The position numbers were made by a program, and so were the translations under genes. A model generated the notes under the pieces. It was given only the letters and a program-made list of their open reading frames with translations. It was not told the DNA's origin and searched no databases. Below, piece by piece: positions 53,376 to 63,306 of a stretch of DNA of 64,000 nucleotides (the first letter of the stretch is position 1; each line of letters opens with the position of its first letter). Source of the DNA: Bacillota bacterium (GTDB lineage: Bacteria > Bacillota > Clostridia > Lachnospirales > Lachnospiraceae); NCBI GenBank assembly GCA_023436225.1, contig JAEZKA010000035.1:62001-126000 (forward strand), written 5' to 3'.

Positions 53376-54305
53376 TTAACCTTTTACTGCACCGATCATA
53401 GCACCCTTTGCAAAGTATTTCTGAACAAAGGGATAGATGCAAAGGATCGGAACTGTGGTTACTACAACAGCCGCCATCTTCAAGGAGTCTGTGGTAACAT
53501 TATTCGCATTCTGTGCAATTGCCTGTGCCGCAGAAGATATCTCCTGTTGATTCGCCATTGACTTTGAAAGCATCTGCTGTAAGACTGTCTGTACTGGCCA
53601 CAATTTACTTGAATTCATATAAAAAGCTCCCGAAAACCAATCATTCCAATGATTAACTGCGGTATACAAGCCGACAACCGCGAGTACCGGTTTACTCAAA
53701 GGCATGATAATATTTCCATATATTTTAAAGTATCCACAACCATCCAGCTTCGCTGATTCCTCCAAGCTGTCCGGTATCGTTTCAAAGAATGATCGCATCA
53801 TCAATAAATAGGTAACGCTTACCAAACCAGGAATGATATACACCGAAAAATTATTTAATAAATTTAATTTATTATACTGTATATAAGTAGGTATCATACC
53901 CCCACTAAATAACATGGTAAAGGTAATAAGGAATGTGATGATTTTTCTTAAGGGCAGACTCTTATCTTTTAAGGAATAAGCTGCCAGAGAAGTAACAAAC
54001 AGGCTCAACAAGGTACCGATAAAGGTACGTGCGATGGTTATTTTATATGCTCTAGTAATACTTCCATCACTAAAGACCTCTTTATAATTGTCTAAAGTGA
54101 ACACTCTCGTCCAAAAGTAAATACCTCCCCTTGCAGCATCTTTTCCGTCATTAAAGGATAAGGCTACAATATTAATACAAGGAAGAATTATAACAAGGCA
54201 AAGTGCAATCAGTATAAGATAAATCATTGCTTGTAGTATATTCTCAGAAAGACTCGCCCTGATTTTTCCCTTGGAATAATTCCTATTATTACTTTTCTGT
54301 TTCAT
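53376..54305 (-). CDS. lplC: Sugar ABC transporter permease, LplC-like
   Basis: The 309-residue protein has six predicted membrane segments and the EAA-type loop (SAKLDGCGYFKIYGNIIMPL). It pairs with LplB in the CUT1 family. There is no ATPase gene in the operon, so a shared MsmX-like ATPase is expected. It follows the solute-binding gene. Confidence 0.9.
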   Translation of the reverse strand: MKQKSNNRNYSKGKIRASLSENILQAMIYLILIALCLVIILPCINIVALSFNDGKDAARGGIYFWTRVFTLDNYKEVFSDGSITRAYKITIARTFIGTLLSLFVTSLAAYSLKDKSLPLRKIITFLITFTMLFSGGMIPTYIQYNKLNLLNNFSVYIIPGLVSVTYLLMMRSFFETIPDSLEESAKLDGCGYFKIYGNIIMPLSKPVLAVVGLYTAVNHWNDWFSGAFYMNSSKLWPVQTVLQQMLSKSMANQQEISSAAQAIAQNANNVTTDSLKMAAVVVTTVPILCIYPFVQKYFAKGAMIGAVKG

Positions 54306-54330
54306 GCAGATACACCTTAACCTTTCTTAA

Positions 54331-54360
54331 TGCCTCTGCTGCGGGAAGACAGCAGAGGCA
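54331..54360 (-). other. Perfect 11-bp hairpin between binding protein and lplC
   Basis: TGCCTCTGCTG / CAGCAGAGGCA with an 8-nt loop and no U-tract. Likely raises binding-protein mRNA stability relative to the downstream permease. Confidence 0.5.
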
Positions 54361-54377
54361 AGGAATTCATCTTAAAA

Positions 54378-56165
54378 CTATTTTGTATAAAAAATAATTG
54401 ATGTACTATCTTCTGTATAAAGCTGTTTTAGATACTCTGTAAACTGATCGTTTCCTGCTGACTTTAACTGAGCGCGGAAGGACTCAACAATTGATGTAAC
54501 CTCAGCATCACTAGTTGCATACATAGCCTGAACTAACATTTCCTTATAATTTAATAAGGACATCTGAGCCTTCACTTCTGTCATAGAATCCGCCGATAAG
54601 AAAGCAGTGGCCTTAAGACCTGGAACTAACTTATAGGTACGTGGATAGTTTGTTGCTATTTCTACTGATTTCGCATAAGTAGTACTAGAAGCTGCACCCG
54701 GACGGCTCTCACCAAAATCCGCGATAGGATCATTATTGGTCTGCACAAAGGTAAAGAAGTGTAATCCTGAACCACCAAAGGCTGCACCAATTTTATTAAT
54801 CATGTAATCCTTATCATCCTCATTAATCTTTTGTAATGCTTCCTCTGTCATAACCGGTTTACCATCCACCATGGTATAGGTAACACCTTCAATCCCATAT
54901 TCGCAAAGAAGCTTTCCTTCTGTTGTTGAAAGGTAATCAAAGAATTTAAAGATTTCTTCCGGATTTTCAGCCTTTGAAGAGATAGCAAATGAGCCATATC
55001 CGGTTTTACCACTTACAACATTGGCAGTATCTCCAGCAATATCATTGATCGGTCCCAGCGGCACCCAATCATCTGTTTGATAAATAATATCTACATAATT
55101 ATGAACATCAGCAATAATTGCGGAATTATGAGTCTTTGATACTTCCTCAGCACGAGTGGAATCCATAGTAAAGAATTCTGGATTTACTAATTTCTCTTCA
55201 AGAAGCTTTCTAAAAAAGTTAATCTTCTTGTATACATAATCTGTATCAGCTTCATGCAGAATAGTTCCATCCTCGGTAATGTTATAAGCATCACTGACAC
55301 CCCAGTTGAATTCTCTTAGGACATAATCCAAAGCATCCGGTGAGCCGCCCCAATACTTAGGTCCTAACGGATAAACGTCATTACCATTATCATCCTTAAA
55401 ACCAGCTTCTTTGATCTTTTTTAATAAATCATAAAATTGATCCTGCGTATTGATCTTTGTTGGGTCAATTCCGAGTGCATCTACGATAGATTTCTGAATG
55501 TACATACCACCAATGTATGCATCCTGAGGATTGTATTCAAGACTTCTATCTACAGCAGGAATGGATAAGTGCATGATATAAGCTGCACCGTTAAATTCGT
55601 CACGGAAAGTAATGTTCTTGTAGGTATCAGTCGGTAAATAACCTTCTTCTAAATAACGGCTGTATACCTTAGAGTCCTTCATGTAGGGAGCAACATCTGC
55701 AAACATACCCTCTTGAGCTGCCTTTAACAACAAAGGAAATTCTTTTCTTGTTGAGTTATTTAAGTAATTAACAATAACATCCGGGATTGTTCCTGCTGCT
55801 AACTGAGAGGCTAATATAGCAGAATCACTATCTCCTGGTGTGAACTGAATATCCAGCTTGATACCGGTACGTTTCGTAAGTTCTTGCATCACGAGGGTAT
55901 TGTTTGGATCCTCTGGCAAAGTGTTATAAATATCGCTTACATAGGCCTGAACTGTGATTGTTCGATCCGCAATCCAGGTATCCGGTTTGTCAGATGCTGT
56001 GTCTCCTGAGGTTGCATCTTTTGCTGCATCCGTTGTTTCATTAGTTGTAGTACCCTTGTTGGCTTTGTCTGTGCTGTCCGTTTTACTACACCCAGCCATA
56101 CTTGATGCAACCAATGAGATTGCCAACATTGTGGTAATAAGGCGTTTCAAAGTACTTTTTTTCAT
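54378..56165 (-). CDS. lplA: Extracellular solute-binding lipoprotein, LplA-like
   Basis: The 595-residue protein has a lipoprotein signal ending in SMAGCSK (lipobox), then a low-complexity linker and a bacterial solute-binding domain of the family 1 type. It binds a sugar oligomer outside the membrane and delivers it to LplB/LplC. AAGGAGG sits upstream of the ATG. It follows lplB by 58 nt. Confidence 0.9.
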   Translation of the reverse strand: MKKSTLKRLITTMLAISLVASSMAGCSKTDSTDKANKGTTTNETTDAAKDATSGDTASDKPDTWIADRTITVQAYVSDIYNTLPEDPNNTLVMQELTKRTGIKLDIQFTPGDSDSAILASQLAAGTIPDVIVNYLNNSTRKEFPLLLKAAQEGMFADVAPYMKDSKVYSRYLEEGYLPTDTYKNITFRDEFNGAAYIMHLSIPAVDRSLEYNPQDAYIGGMYIQKSIVDALGIDPTKINTQDQFYDLLKKIKEAGFKDDNGNDVYPLGPKYWGGSPDALDYVLREFNWGVSDAYNITEDGTILHEADTDYVYKKINFFRKLLEEKLVNPEFFTMDSTRAEEVSKTHNSAIIADVHNYVDIIYQTDDWVPLGPINDIAGDTANVVSGKTGYGSFAISSKAENPEEIFKFFDYLSTTEGKLLCEYGIEGVTYTMVDGKPVMTEEALQKINEDDKDYMINKIGAAFGGSGLHFFTFVQTNNDPIADFGESRPGAASSTTYAKSVEIATNYPRTYKLVPGLKATAFLSADSMTEVKAQMSLLNYKEMLVQAMYATSDAEVTSIVESFRAQLKSAGNDQFTEYLKQLYTEDSTSIIFYTK

Positions 56166-56223
56166 AATAATCCTCCTTTTTATATGTATCTCTGCGCTCT
56201 TGAAGCAGTAGAGAGCATTCCCT

Positions 56224-57177
56224 TTACCATAGACTTACTTCCGTAAACTTCCTGGATAATTTATTACATCCAACAACTAAAACTAGTCCTACAATACCTT
56301 GTATTAGTCCGATGGCTGTTGCATATCCAAATTGTCCGCCCATTAAACCAATACGTACTACGAAGGTATCTAGTGTATCTGCATAAACCATATTTCCCGG
56401 TGTACGCAATAACCATACTTGTTCAAATCCCGAGGACAACAGGGAACCCACTCCCATGATGAAGAGAAGTCCAATCGTTCCACGAATACTCGGAAGCGTG
56501 ATGTGCCACATTTTCTTAAGCTTCGAGCAGCCATCAATGCTCGCCGCTTCATAGAGGGACATATCCACACCGCTGATTGCTGCTAAGTAGATAATGGAAT
56601 CCCATCCGATGTTCCTCCATATATCCATCGTAAACAGTAATTTGAAGAAGTACTCTGCTTTCATCATAAAAAAGGTACTTGAATCGCCACCGAATAATCC
56701 CATAATCTGGTTTATAACACCTGTGTTGGGTGCTAATACCCTTTGGATCATAGTAATAATAATTACGGAGGACAAGAAGTGCGGTAAGTAAGTAATTGTC
56801 TGACTCACTCTTTTAAACTTCATACTGCGAACTTCATTAAGCATTAAAGCTAAAATAATTGCAAAAGGAAATTCCAAAATACATTTAATAAAACCAACCG
56901 ATAAGGTGTTCCGTATCAAGCGGATACAATCGTAGCTTGTAAAGAATGTTCTGAAATATCGAAATCCTACCCACGGACTTCCCCATATTCCCTTTTTAAA
57001 AGAGTAATCTTTGAAAGCCAACACTACTCCGCTCATAGGAACATAGCATAATAATATGTAATAAACGATACACGGCAATAACATAAGATAAAGCGGCCAA
57101 TACTTCAAGAGCCTTTTCCCTGGTGAAGTATTATTCGTAAGCTTTCGCTGTCTTTGTCTTACACTTCCAGTCAACAT
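56224..57177 (-). CDS. lplB: Sugar ABC transporter permease, LplB-like
   Basis: The 317-residue permease has six predicted helices and the EAA loop (YEAASIDGCSKLKKMWHITL). It is the first gene of the glycan operon. The promoter and a direct-repeat activator site lie at 57207-57270. GGAGGAGG precedes the ATG. Confidence 0.9.
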   Translation of the reverse strand: MLTGSVRQRQRKLTNNTSPGKRLLKYWPLYLMLLPCIVYYILLCYVPMSGVVLAFKDYSFKKGIWGSPWVGFRYFRTFFTSYDCIRLIRNTLSVGFIKCILEFPFAIILALMLNEVRSMKFKRVSQTITYLPHFLSSVIIITMIQRVLAPNTGVINQIMGLFGGDSSTFFMMKAEYFFKLLFTMDIWRNIGWDSIIYLAAISGVDMSLYEAASIDGCSKLKKMWHITLPSIRGTIGLLFIMGVGSLLSSGFEQVWLLRTPGNMVYADTLDTFVVRIGLMGGQFGYATAIGLIQGIVGLVLVVGCNKLSRKFTEVSLW

Positions 57178-57206
57178 GATGTTCCTCCTCCCTTAAATCT
57201 GAACCT

Positions 57207-57270
57207 ATTATAAAAAAAATTAACGAGCTCTCGCAATGGACAAAACTTTTTTATTTAGTGTATATTTCTA
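57207..57270 (-). promoter_or_regulatory. lplB promoter with upstream TGGACA-type direct-repeat site
   Basis: On the minus strand TTGCGA (57231-57236) and TATAAT (57207-57212) are 18 bp apart. On the plus strand TGGACA (57237-57242) abuts the -35, and a weaker TGTATA copy starts 22 bp further at 57259. The same layout occurs upstream of the metallophosphoesterase gene. This fits binding of the YesN-type AraC regulator as an activator. Confidence 0.6.
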
Positions 57271-57286
57271 CACATATCCAGTATTA

Positions 57287-58231
57287 TTAAAGGTTACCAG
57301 CTTCTTCCCTGTCTCCCCTCCTGTTCGGCTCATGCTTCTTTGGCTCCATAATCACCATTCCGTCCTCTAGACGAATGTAAGTCTCAAAGGCCTCTGTATT
57401 ATCTTCATCAAGTATAATAATTCTGGCTCCTCTTTTATAACCGTCCTTACCATAGGTGTTATACCCGGTAGCCCTTCCATACCCTAGCGTAATTCCATGT
57501 AGACTTCCAAAATAATCATTAACATGATCATGCCCTACAAAAACCCCCTTGGTATGCCCTGCTTCCAACATATTTGCAAAGAATCCAGAGTTGATACAGG
57601 GGCAACAGACCTCCTCGTTTTTTTTACCAAAACAAATCTGTGTATCCCAGACCTCCTTGTGTTCCGGCAAGGGAATATGCATATATACAAGGGCAGAAAA
57701 CGGTTTCCCTTCCTGCTCAAAATCTCGAATCACATTACAAAACCAATCTATTTGATCCTTCTTGACATAATCATAGCCTTCTATATCGGGAAGGTGGTTG
57801 TAATTGCCGCTATCAATCCCAAATAAAATCCATTTTGTCTCACCCTGTAGGTTCTTCACTTCGCAATAATGATTCCCTGTACCACTGATGGAGGTATCTG
57901 CATTGTATGTCATACAATTAGGTAAGCTGCTAATGATATTAAATAAAGGAGCATAATCCACCCCCTCCTCCGTGTCATGGTTGCCGAAGGTAAGACTCCA
58001 CGGTATCCTAGAATCCAGAACCGGCTGTAGCGCTTTTGTAATATATTTATCATTATTCGGCCCATACACCGTGTCTCCGGTTATGAAGATAAAATCGGGT
58101 GCTTCCTCACGTATTAACTTTTCCATAAGGTCTATCGTGCAATGATCCAGTTCACTATCTTCACTAAAGTGAAGGTCCGTAAATTGAAGTATTTTGAATT
58201 TTCCTTGATTAAAAAACAGTTCCTTTTTCAA
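57287..58231 (-). CDS. Calcineurin-like metallophosphoesterase
   Basis: The ~314-residue protein has all phosphoesterase motifs: FTDLHFSED, FITGDTVYG, LTFGNHDTEEG, a His in VYMHIPLPEH, and GHDHVND. It hydrolyses a phosphoester; the substrate is unknown. I start it at a TTG at 58231 because GGAG lies 10 nt upstream and the predicted promoter (-10 about 58266) would put the first ATG (58264) before the transcript start. Its promoter carries the same site as lplB, so it is probably co-regulated with the glycan operon. Confidence 0.82.
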   Translation of the reverse strand: MKKELFFNQGKFKILQFTDLHFSEDSELDHCTIDLMEKLIREEAPDFIFITGDTVYGPNNDKYITKALQPVLDSRIPWSLTFGNHDTEEGVDYAPLFNIISSLPNCMTYNADTSISGTGNHYCEVKNLQGETKWILFGIDSGNYNHLPDIEGYDYVKKDQIDWFCNVIRDFEQEGKPFSALVYMHIPLPEHKEVWDTQICFGKKNEEVCCPCINSGFFANMLEAGHTKGVFVGHDHVNDYFGSLHGITLGYGRATGYNTYGKDGYKRGARIIILDEDNTEAFETYIRLEDGMVIMEPKKHEPNRRGDREEAGNL

Positions 58232-58265
58232 GCAGTCGCATCTCCTTATCCTATTTTCTATCATA

Positions 58266-58328
58266 ATCTTATAAAAGATGTACTACCCTAACAATGGACA
58301 ATTCTCCATAATATAGTGGACATTTTTA
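58266..58328 (-). promoter_or_regulatory. Metallophosphoesterase promoter with direct-repeat activator site
   Basis: On the minus strand TTGTTA (58289-58294) and TAAGAT (58266-58271) are 17 bp apart. On the plus strand TGGACA occurs at 58295-58300 and again at 58317-58322, 22 bp apart, with AATGGACAA shared with the lplB site. The first copy abuts the -35 just as at lplB. Confidence 0.6.
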
Positions 58329-58506
58329 TAACTTTCTTTACTCATCTTGAATCTATAAATTTAGAGTAGTATATTGAACTTCATGGTAACTATTTAAACC
58401 CTGGGAATCATATAGTGGTTTTGAATAATAGTGAACTATAAGCCATGTCTAGGAAAAGATCAAAAAAAATATGGTTTCGTCACAGAGTGACAGATTGGAG
58501 TTTATT

Positions 58507-58959
58507 ATGAAGACCATCTATAATGTTGGAGGTATTCTAAACAAAGGATTTGTAGGACAGATTTCTTATACTGTCTGCCTTGATCAAGAATATAGCGAGA
58601 TGGATATTGCCTTTACTTTTGACAAGCAGCATTATACAACGATCACCGAGGATTTAAAAACGGAGCTTATCGCTGCCTGCAATGGTGCGTATAGCTCAGA
58701 GACGTCTTCGGATGAAAAAATAACAGACGCTCTTAAAGGTATGAAGACAGAAATTCATACACTGGCAACTATGAACGATGTCTTTATCGGAGGTGTCCAC
58801 AAGCAGCTTACCACCCGCCATATGCTCTATTCGCCAGAGTATACCAGTGAAGGCTGTATCCCACAAAAAAGCATCAACGGTGTTATCAAAATCACCTTAG
58901 TTATCTTTAACGTGATACAGGATGATACCCATTACCAGGTTACTCTTGCGGTAAATTGA
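58507..58959 (+). CDS. Uncharacterised 150-residue protein paired with PHP hydrolase
   Basis: Start ATG at 58507 with GGAG seven bases upstream; an earlier in-frame ATG at 58471 has no good ribosome site. The product (MKTIYNVGGILNKGFVG...) looks like a mixed alpha/beta or beta-sandwich soluble protein with no signal peptide and no motif I recognise. It is 27 nt before the PHP gene and divergent from the phosphoesterase gene, so it likely works with the PHP protein. Confidence 0.65.
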   Translation: MKTIYNVGGILNKGFVGQISYTVCLDQEYSEMDIAFTFDKQHYTTITEDLKTELIAACNGAYSSETSSDEKITDALKGMKTEIHTLATMNDVFIGGVHKQLTTRHMLYSPEYTSEGCIPQKSINGVIKITLVIFNVIQDDTHYQVTLAVN

Positions 58960-58986
58960 TAACAAAAGATATAAAAGGAGGCCTTT

Positions 58987-59916
58987 ATGTATAAACGCTT
59001 AGAATTACATAATCATACAACTGAGTCTGATAGCAGTCTCACCCCGCTTGAATTATTGGAATATATGGCTGAGGACCAGGTAGATGCTTTTGCTATCACG
59101 GATCACAATACCATATCAGGACACGCTAAAATAAAAGCTTTTATCGAACAAGGAAATCTTTCGATTGCATGTATCTATGGCATGGAATACACGACCTATT
59201 ATGGACATATACTCTGTCTTAATCTCAAGGAATATGTCCCCTGGGAGAACATCAATCTTCATAAACCGGAATTACTTTTTGCTGATGCCAAAGCGAAAGG
59301 TGCAATTGTGGGCGTAGCTCATCCCTTTTCCTATGGTCATCCCTTTGCTCGTGGCTGCCGTTTTGATATGAACATCACTGATTATCATTCCTTTGATTTC
59401 ATAGAAATCTTCAATAATCCGGAGCCTCTCCATGAGGTAAATGAACGTGGACTTCAGTGGTGGGAGGATTTAGTATTGCAGGGTTATCCACTTGCATTTA
59501 CCTGTGGTATGGACCTGCATGGAAAATGGGATATGAAAAATCAATACGCCACATTCATTGAAGGAACACAAGGTGGTGTAATTGAAGAAGAATTAGAGAC
59601 AGCAATACGTAATCAAAGAACCTGGATTACAAAAGGCCCTATCCTTGAGGCTCAGCTTGACAAAGAACAAACCACTATAACCTTTATGATAAAAGATACG
59701 AATAAACCTGGATTTATTCATATGGATTCTGACCCGTATTATATCACTGTGCGTACAAAAAAAGGAATTCTAACAAAACGAATTTCTGTTAAAACTCCTC
59801 TTATTATTGATTATAAAGAATTCGATAACGAAACGATCCTATTACCAAAGCTATATCAAAAGGATACTCAAATTGAGAATTTAGTCACCGTAGCACCTAC
59901 CATAGTTCTAACGTAG
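58987..59916 (+). CDS. PHP-domain metallohydrolase, CehA/McbA-like
   Basis: The 309-residue protein has PHP motifs: ELHNHTTESDSSLTPLE, AITDHNTISGH, GMEYTTYYGH, VAHPFSYGH and TCGMDLHG. These bind two or three metals. It probably hydrolyses a phosphoester or carbamate-like bond; the substrate is unknown. AAAGGAGG precedes the ATG. Its stop codon abuts that of the convergent response regulator. Confidence 0.85.
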   Translation: MYKRLELHNHTTESDSSLTPLELLEYMAEDQVDAFAITDHNTISGHAKIKAFIEQGNLSIACIYGMEYTTYYGHILCLNLKEYVPWENINLHKPELLFADAKAKGAIVGVAHPFSYGHPFARGCRFDMNITDYHSFDFIEIFNNPEPLHEVNERGLQWWEDLVLQGYPLAFTCGMDLHGKWDMKNQYATFIEGTQGGVIEEELETAIRNQRTWITKGPILEAQLDKEQTTITFMIKDTNKPGFIHMDSDPYYITVRTKKGILTKRISVKTPLIIDYKEFDNETILLPKLYQKDTQIENLVTVAPTIVLT

Positions 59917-61524
59917 CTACTTTTGGTGCATTCTCCGGTATTCCAGCGGTGTTCGTCCGGTTGCTTTCTTGAATACTCGAAAAAAATACTGGCTATCTTC
60001 ATAGCCTATCTCTTTTGAGATATCGACAATGCTTTTATTCGTATTTACTAAGTATTCACAAGCTTTCTTCAGACGAAGATCCTTGATATAGTTCACGGTT
60101 GTTTGTCCTGTTTCCCTTTTAAAAATAGTGGAGAAATAGTTCGGACTAATCGCAAATTTTTCAGCTAATTCGTTAATAGCGATATCCCTGTTATAATTAT
60201 CCTGTATATATTTGATCCCTATTTTTATCTTGTTCCTAGCATTATTATCGATATCTGCACTCACTTGAATACAGTCCAATATGAGCAGATACAAATAACT
60301 TCGCAGCTCGTCCATGGATTTGAAAGAATCAAATACCTCAAAGTTCAATACAAGCTTTTCCATATTCTTTGCATTATCCGTATAAGTTGGGCTCGCAACA
60401 TTTAATAATATATTAATGATGCGGGCCCAAGCAATACGAATATAGGTCACATTATACTTCTTAATATTCTCATCCGAAAAAATATCATTAATCAAAAATT
60501 CAACATTACCCGCATCATGCCTCTCGATATATTGTCGCAGCATATGAAGTTCCGAAACAGGAATTTGACCAGTTGATAACATCTTAATATCATCATAAAA
60601 ATACAGATTTGACTTCCCATGAATCATTCTTTGCAGGAGGGCTTCCTGCGCCTCCTTATTACAGGTCTCTGATATGCAATTCGTAGCAGAGCTGATACCG
60701 TAGGTTAAAGAAATCCTCATGTTTTTCATAAGGATGCTCTGTAAATTCATAAAAAGTTTTTCAACCTCTATACGTAACTGGTTTTTATTCGTATGTGATA
60801 TGAGAGCATATAATTGATTCCTATTCGTCATGTTATTAACAATTTTTTTTGTGTATTGTGAAGGCAGTTCTGTGAATATATTCTTTATGATAAATTTGAT
60901 TAAATCAATATCCTTATATTCAAAAAATTTCTGCTCATAGCTTTCCACATCTATATTGATGATTGATACGATTAGCCAACGGTTTTCCATCGGAAATTCT
61001 TGATATACACTTTTCGTAATATTCCTTATGTCATTTATTGTATCTGCTTTTCTTAATAGTTCATTTACATTTTTATCAAAAAGATACTCCTTCTTTTCCC
61101 CTATGGTACGAGCTCCTTCTCTCAACGTTTGTTGCAAGCTCTCATTTTCATCAATCTTAGCAAGTACATCCTCAATCGCTTTTTTTAACGAATCCGTGGA
61201 TATTGGTTTCAGCAAATAAGCCTTTACACCCAGCTGTATTGCTTGCTCCGCATATTCAAACTCAGCATAACCGCTAAGGATAATAAATTGGATATCCGGA
61301 TAAATAGGTTGTACCTGCTTAATAAAGGTTAACCCATCGATATCACCCATTCGAATATCAGTAATAACAATATCCACATCGTGATGCTCCAAGAGAGCGA
61401 TTGCCTGAAGTCCACTTTCCGCCTCATAAAGACGATCAGGCTTCAGGTTAAGATATTCCAGTCTGGCTATAATTCCTTGCCTTATCAGTTCTTCATCGTC
61501 AGCGATTAAAATACTTCTATTCAT
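59917..61524 (-). CDS. YesN-type response regulator with AraC DNA-binding domain
   Basis: The 535-residue protein has a receiver domain (DDEELIRQG, phospho-Asp in DIVITDIRMG, Lys in YLLKPIS), a central linker region of about 270 residues and a C-terminal AraC HTH pair (ELAEKFAISPNYFSTIFKRE and DISKEIGYEDSQYFFRVFKK). It is co-transcribed after the histidine kinase with a 12-nt gap. It likely activates the lpl operon through TGGACA repeats. Confidence 0.9.
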   Translation of the reverse strand: MNRSILIADDEELIRQGIIARLEYLNLKPDRLYEAESGLQAIALLEHHDVDIVITDIRMGDIDGLTFIKQVQPIYPDIQFIILSGYAEFEYAEQAIQLGVKAYLLKPISTDSLKKAIEDVLAKIDENESLQQTLREGARTIGEKKEYLFDKNVNELLRKADTINDIRNITKSVYQEFPMENRWLIVSIINIDVESYEQKFFEYKDIDLIKFIIKNIFTELPSQYTKKIVNNMTNRNQLYALISHTNKNQLRIEVEKLFMNLQSILMKNMRISLTYGISSATNCISETCNKEAQEALLQRMIHGKSNLYFYDDIKMLSTGQIPVSELHMLRQYIERHDAGNVEFLINDIFSDENIKKYNVTYIRIAWARIINILLNVASPTYTDNAKNMEKLVLNFEVFDSFKSMDELRSYLYLLILDCIQVSADIDNNARNKIKIGIKYIQDNYNRDIAINELAEKFAISPNYFSTIFKRETGQTTVNYIKDLRLKKACEYLVNTNKSIVDISKEIGYEDSQYFFRVFKKATGRTPLEYRRMHQK

Positions 61525-61536
61525 CTGTAGTCCCCC

Positions 61537-63306
61537 TTATTGCATCATTGGTAGATTAATAGTAAAACAACTGCCTCGGTTTTCAGAGCTTTCTATGATA
61601 ATACCATACTCATTTCCGCAGGCTAATTGTATTCTTTGGTTTACATTCCTGATACCGATACTCTGTCTTTTTTGATCGGTATCACTCCTATCATTAATAT
61701 AGCGATTGAGTTCCTCCACTTTATCCATAGACATACCAACACCATCATCCTCAATCTTGATTACGAGCATTTCATTTGCCTTATTTATCGATATCTCTAA
61801 AGTACCCTTTCCTGAAATGTTACTTAGTCCATGAACAATTGCGTTTTCAACAATCGGTTGTAGAATAAAACGCAACAGCAATTTGTTCTCAACCTCCGGG
61901 TCAACATTATAAAAAACCTCGAACTTATTACCAAATCGGGTTTTTTGAATATATACATAATTCTGAGTATGTTGAAGCTCCTGCATTACTGTTACAAATT
62001 CACCATAATTCTTTCCCAAGCTATAACGGAAATTCTCACCCAGCTTTTCGCAAAGATCACAGATTATGAATGCCTGCTTCACAGCAGCAATGGAACTTAT
62101 GGTTTCTAAGGTATTATAAAGAAAATGCGGGTTAATCTGCAGCTGCAGATTTCGAAACTCACTTTCCTTTCTCTCTAATTGCTGAACATAATTTTTCTTG
62201 ATTAAGTTATCTAGCTTAAGAAGCATATGATTGAACTGTTTATCTAGCACAGCAATCTCATCATCGCCTTCCAATTCTTCGGTAATTGTTAAATCACCGG
62301 TCTCTGCCACTTTAATTTTATGAATTAATTTAGCAACTCTCTTTGAAAATCCTTGTGTAAAAATGCAAGCAGTAGACAATATAACAATAAATACAATAAC
62401 AAAGATCGGCAAAATCGTCTTTTGCATTTCAGCCTTCTTAAAGCTCAACTGACTATTGTTAAACAGGAAAATTAATCTAAGGTCGTAATTATGTTCATAG
62501 TCAACGCACACCATCGTATCTTTGAAATAATTAATTCTATTATTTTGTAGTTGTTCGTAGGATAATTCCGATAGGATATCGTTGTAGCTTGGATTGGAGG
62601 AATAAACGATATTATCCGATCCATCTAATACAATTACATCATAAGAATAGTTCTGTTCACTATCATCGGAGGTTGGTTGAAATAATCGATTCATGTAAAT
62701 ATCCAATTTAATAAAGCCAATATATTCTTTCTTATAATTCGACAAATCAATATGTACTATATTCTGAATCAACGAAAGAATCATATTCTTCCCATCCACG
62801 GCCGAGTATATGAAATAATCTTCTTTCAAGGCTTTTTTATAAATATACCATATTTCTTTACTTGCCCCATCCATCATGGCTATTCTACTACCATAAATTT
62901 TATTCTCTTCTATATCAGAATAAATCATACAATTTCGAAGCTCTTTGCTCTCAAGTCTCAACGATTTATTTACTTCGATACTTACATTATTACCCCTAAT
63001 ATATGGATTTTTCTCATCCGTCTTATCTCTCATTGTATTTAAAATAATCGTATTATTTGAAATTGCAGATAAGCTGTCCCGATATTGATACAAGTTACTT
63101 TCTAAATTCGAGGTATATTGAGCGACAAGCTGATAATGAGAATTCACCAATTCTTCTGTTACCATATTACTTATTCTTTGAAAAAGCGAAAAACCAATTA
63201 GCATAATTGGAACTACACTTACAACAACTGTAAAAATTACCAATTGCGTAAATATTGTACTTGAATGAAACAATTTTATATACATTCGTTTTAACTTAGC
63301 TTTCAT
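61537..63306 (-). CDS. YesM-type sensor histidine kinase
   Basis: The 589-residue protein has two membrane helices (near residues 17-40 and 285-310) enclosing an extracellular sensor, a HAMP region, the phospho-acceptor QINPHFLYNTLETISS and an HATPase domain (RFILQPIVENAIVHG and IEDDGVGM). It senses an extracellular sugar-related signal and phosphorylates the AraC-type regulator. AGGAA precedes the ATG. Confidence 0.9.
   Translation of the reverse strand: MKAKLKRMYIKLFHSSTIFTQLVIFTVVVSVVPIMLIGFSLFQRISNMVTEELVNSHYQLVAQYTSNLESNLYQYRDSLSAISNNTIILNTMRDKTDEKNPYIRGNNVSIEVNKSLRLESKELRNCMIYSDIEENKIYGSRIAMMDGASKEIWYIYKKALKEDYFIYSAVDGKNMILSLIQNIVHIDLSNYKKEYIGFIKLDIYMNRLFQPTSDDSEQNYSYDVIVLDGSDNIVYSSNPSYNDILSELSYEQLQNNRINYFKDTMVCVDYEHNYDLRLIFLFNNSQLSFKKAEMQKTILPIFVIVFIVILSTACIFTQGFSKRVAKLIHKIKVAETGDLTITEELEGDDEIAVLDKQFNHMLLKLDNLIKKNYVQQLERKESEFRNLQLQINPHFLYNTLETISSIAAVKQAFIICDLCEKLGENFRYSLGKNYGEFVTVMQELQHTQNYVYIQKTRFGNKFEVFYNVDPEVENKLLLRFILQPIVENAIVHGLSNISGKGTLEISINKANEMLVIKIEDDGVGMSMDKVEELNRYINDRSDTDQKRQSIGIRNVNQRIQLACGNEYGIIIESSENRGSCFTINLPMMQ

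Noticed and set aside
58235..58264. First ATG of the phosphoesterase ORF as start
   Set aside because: It has no ribosome site and would lie upstream of the predicted transcript start; the TTG at 58231 fits better.
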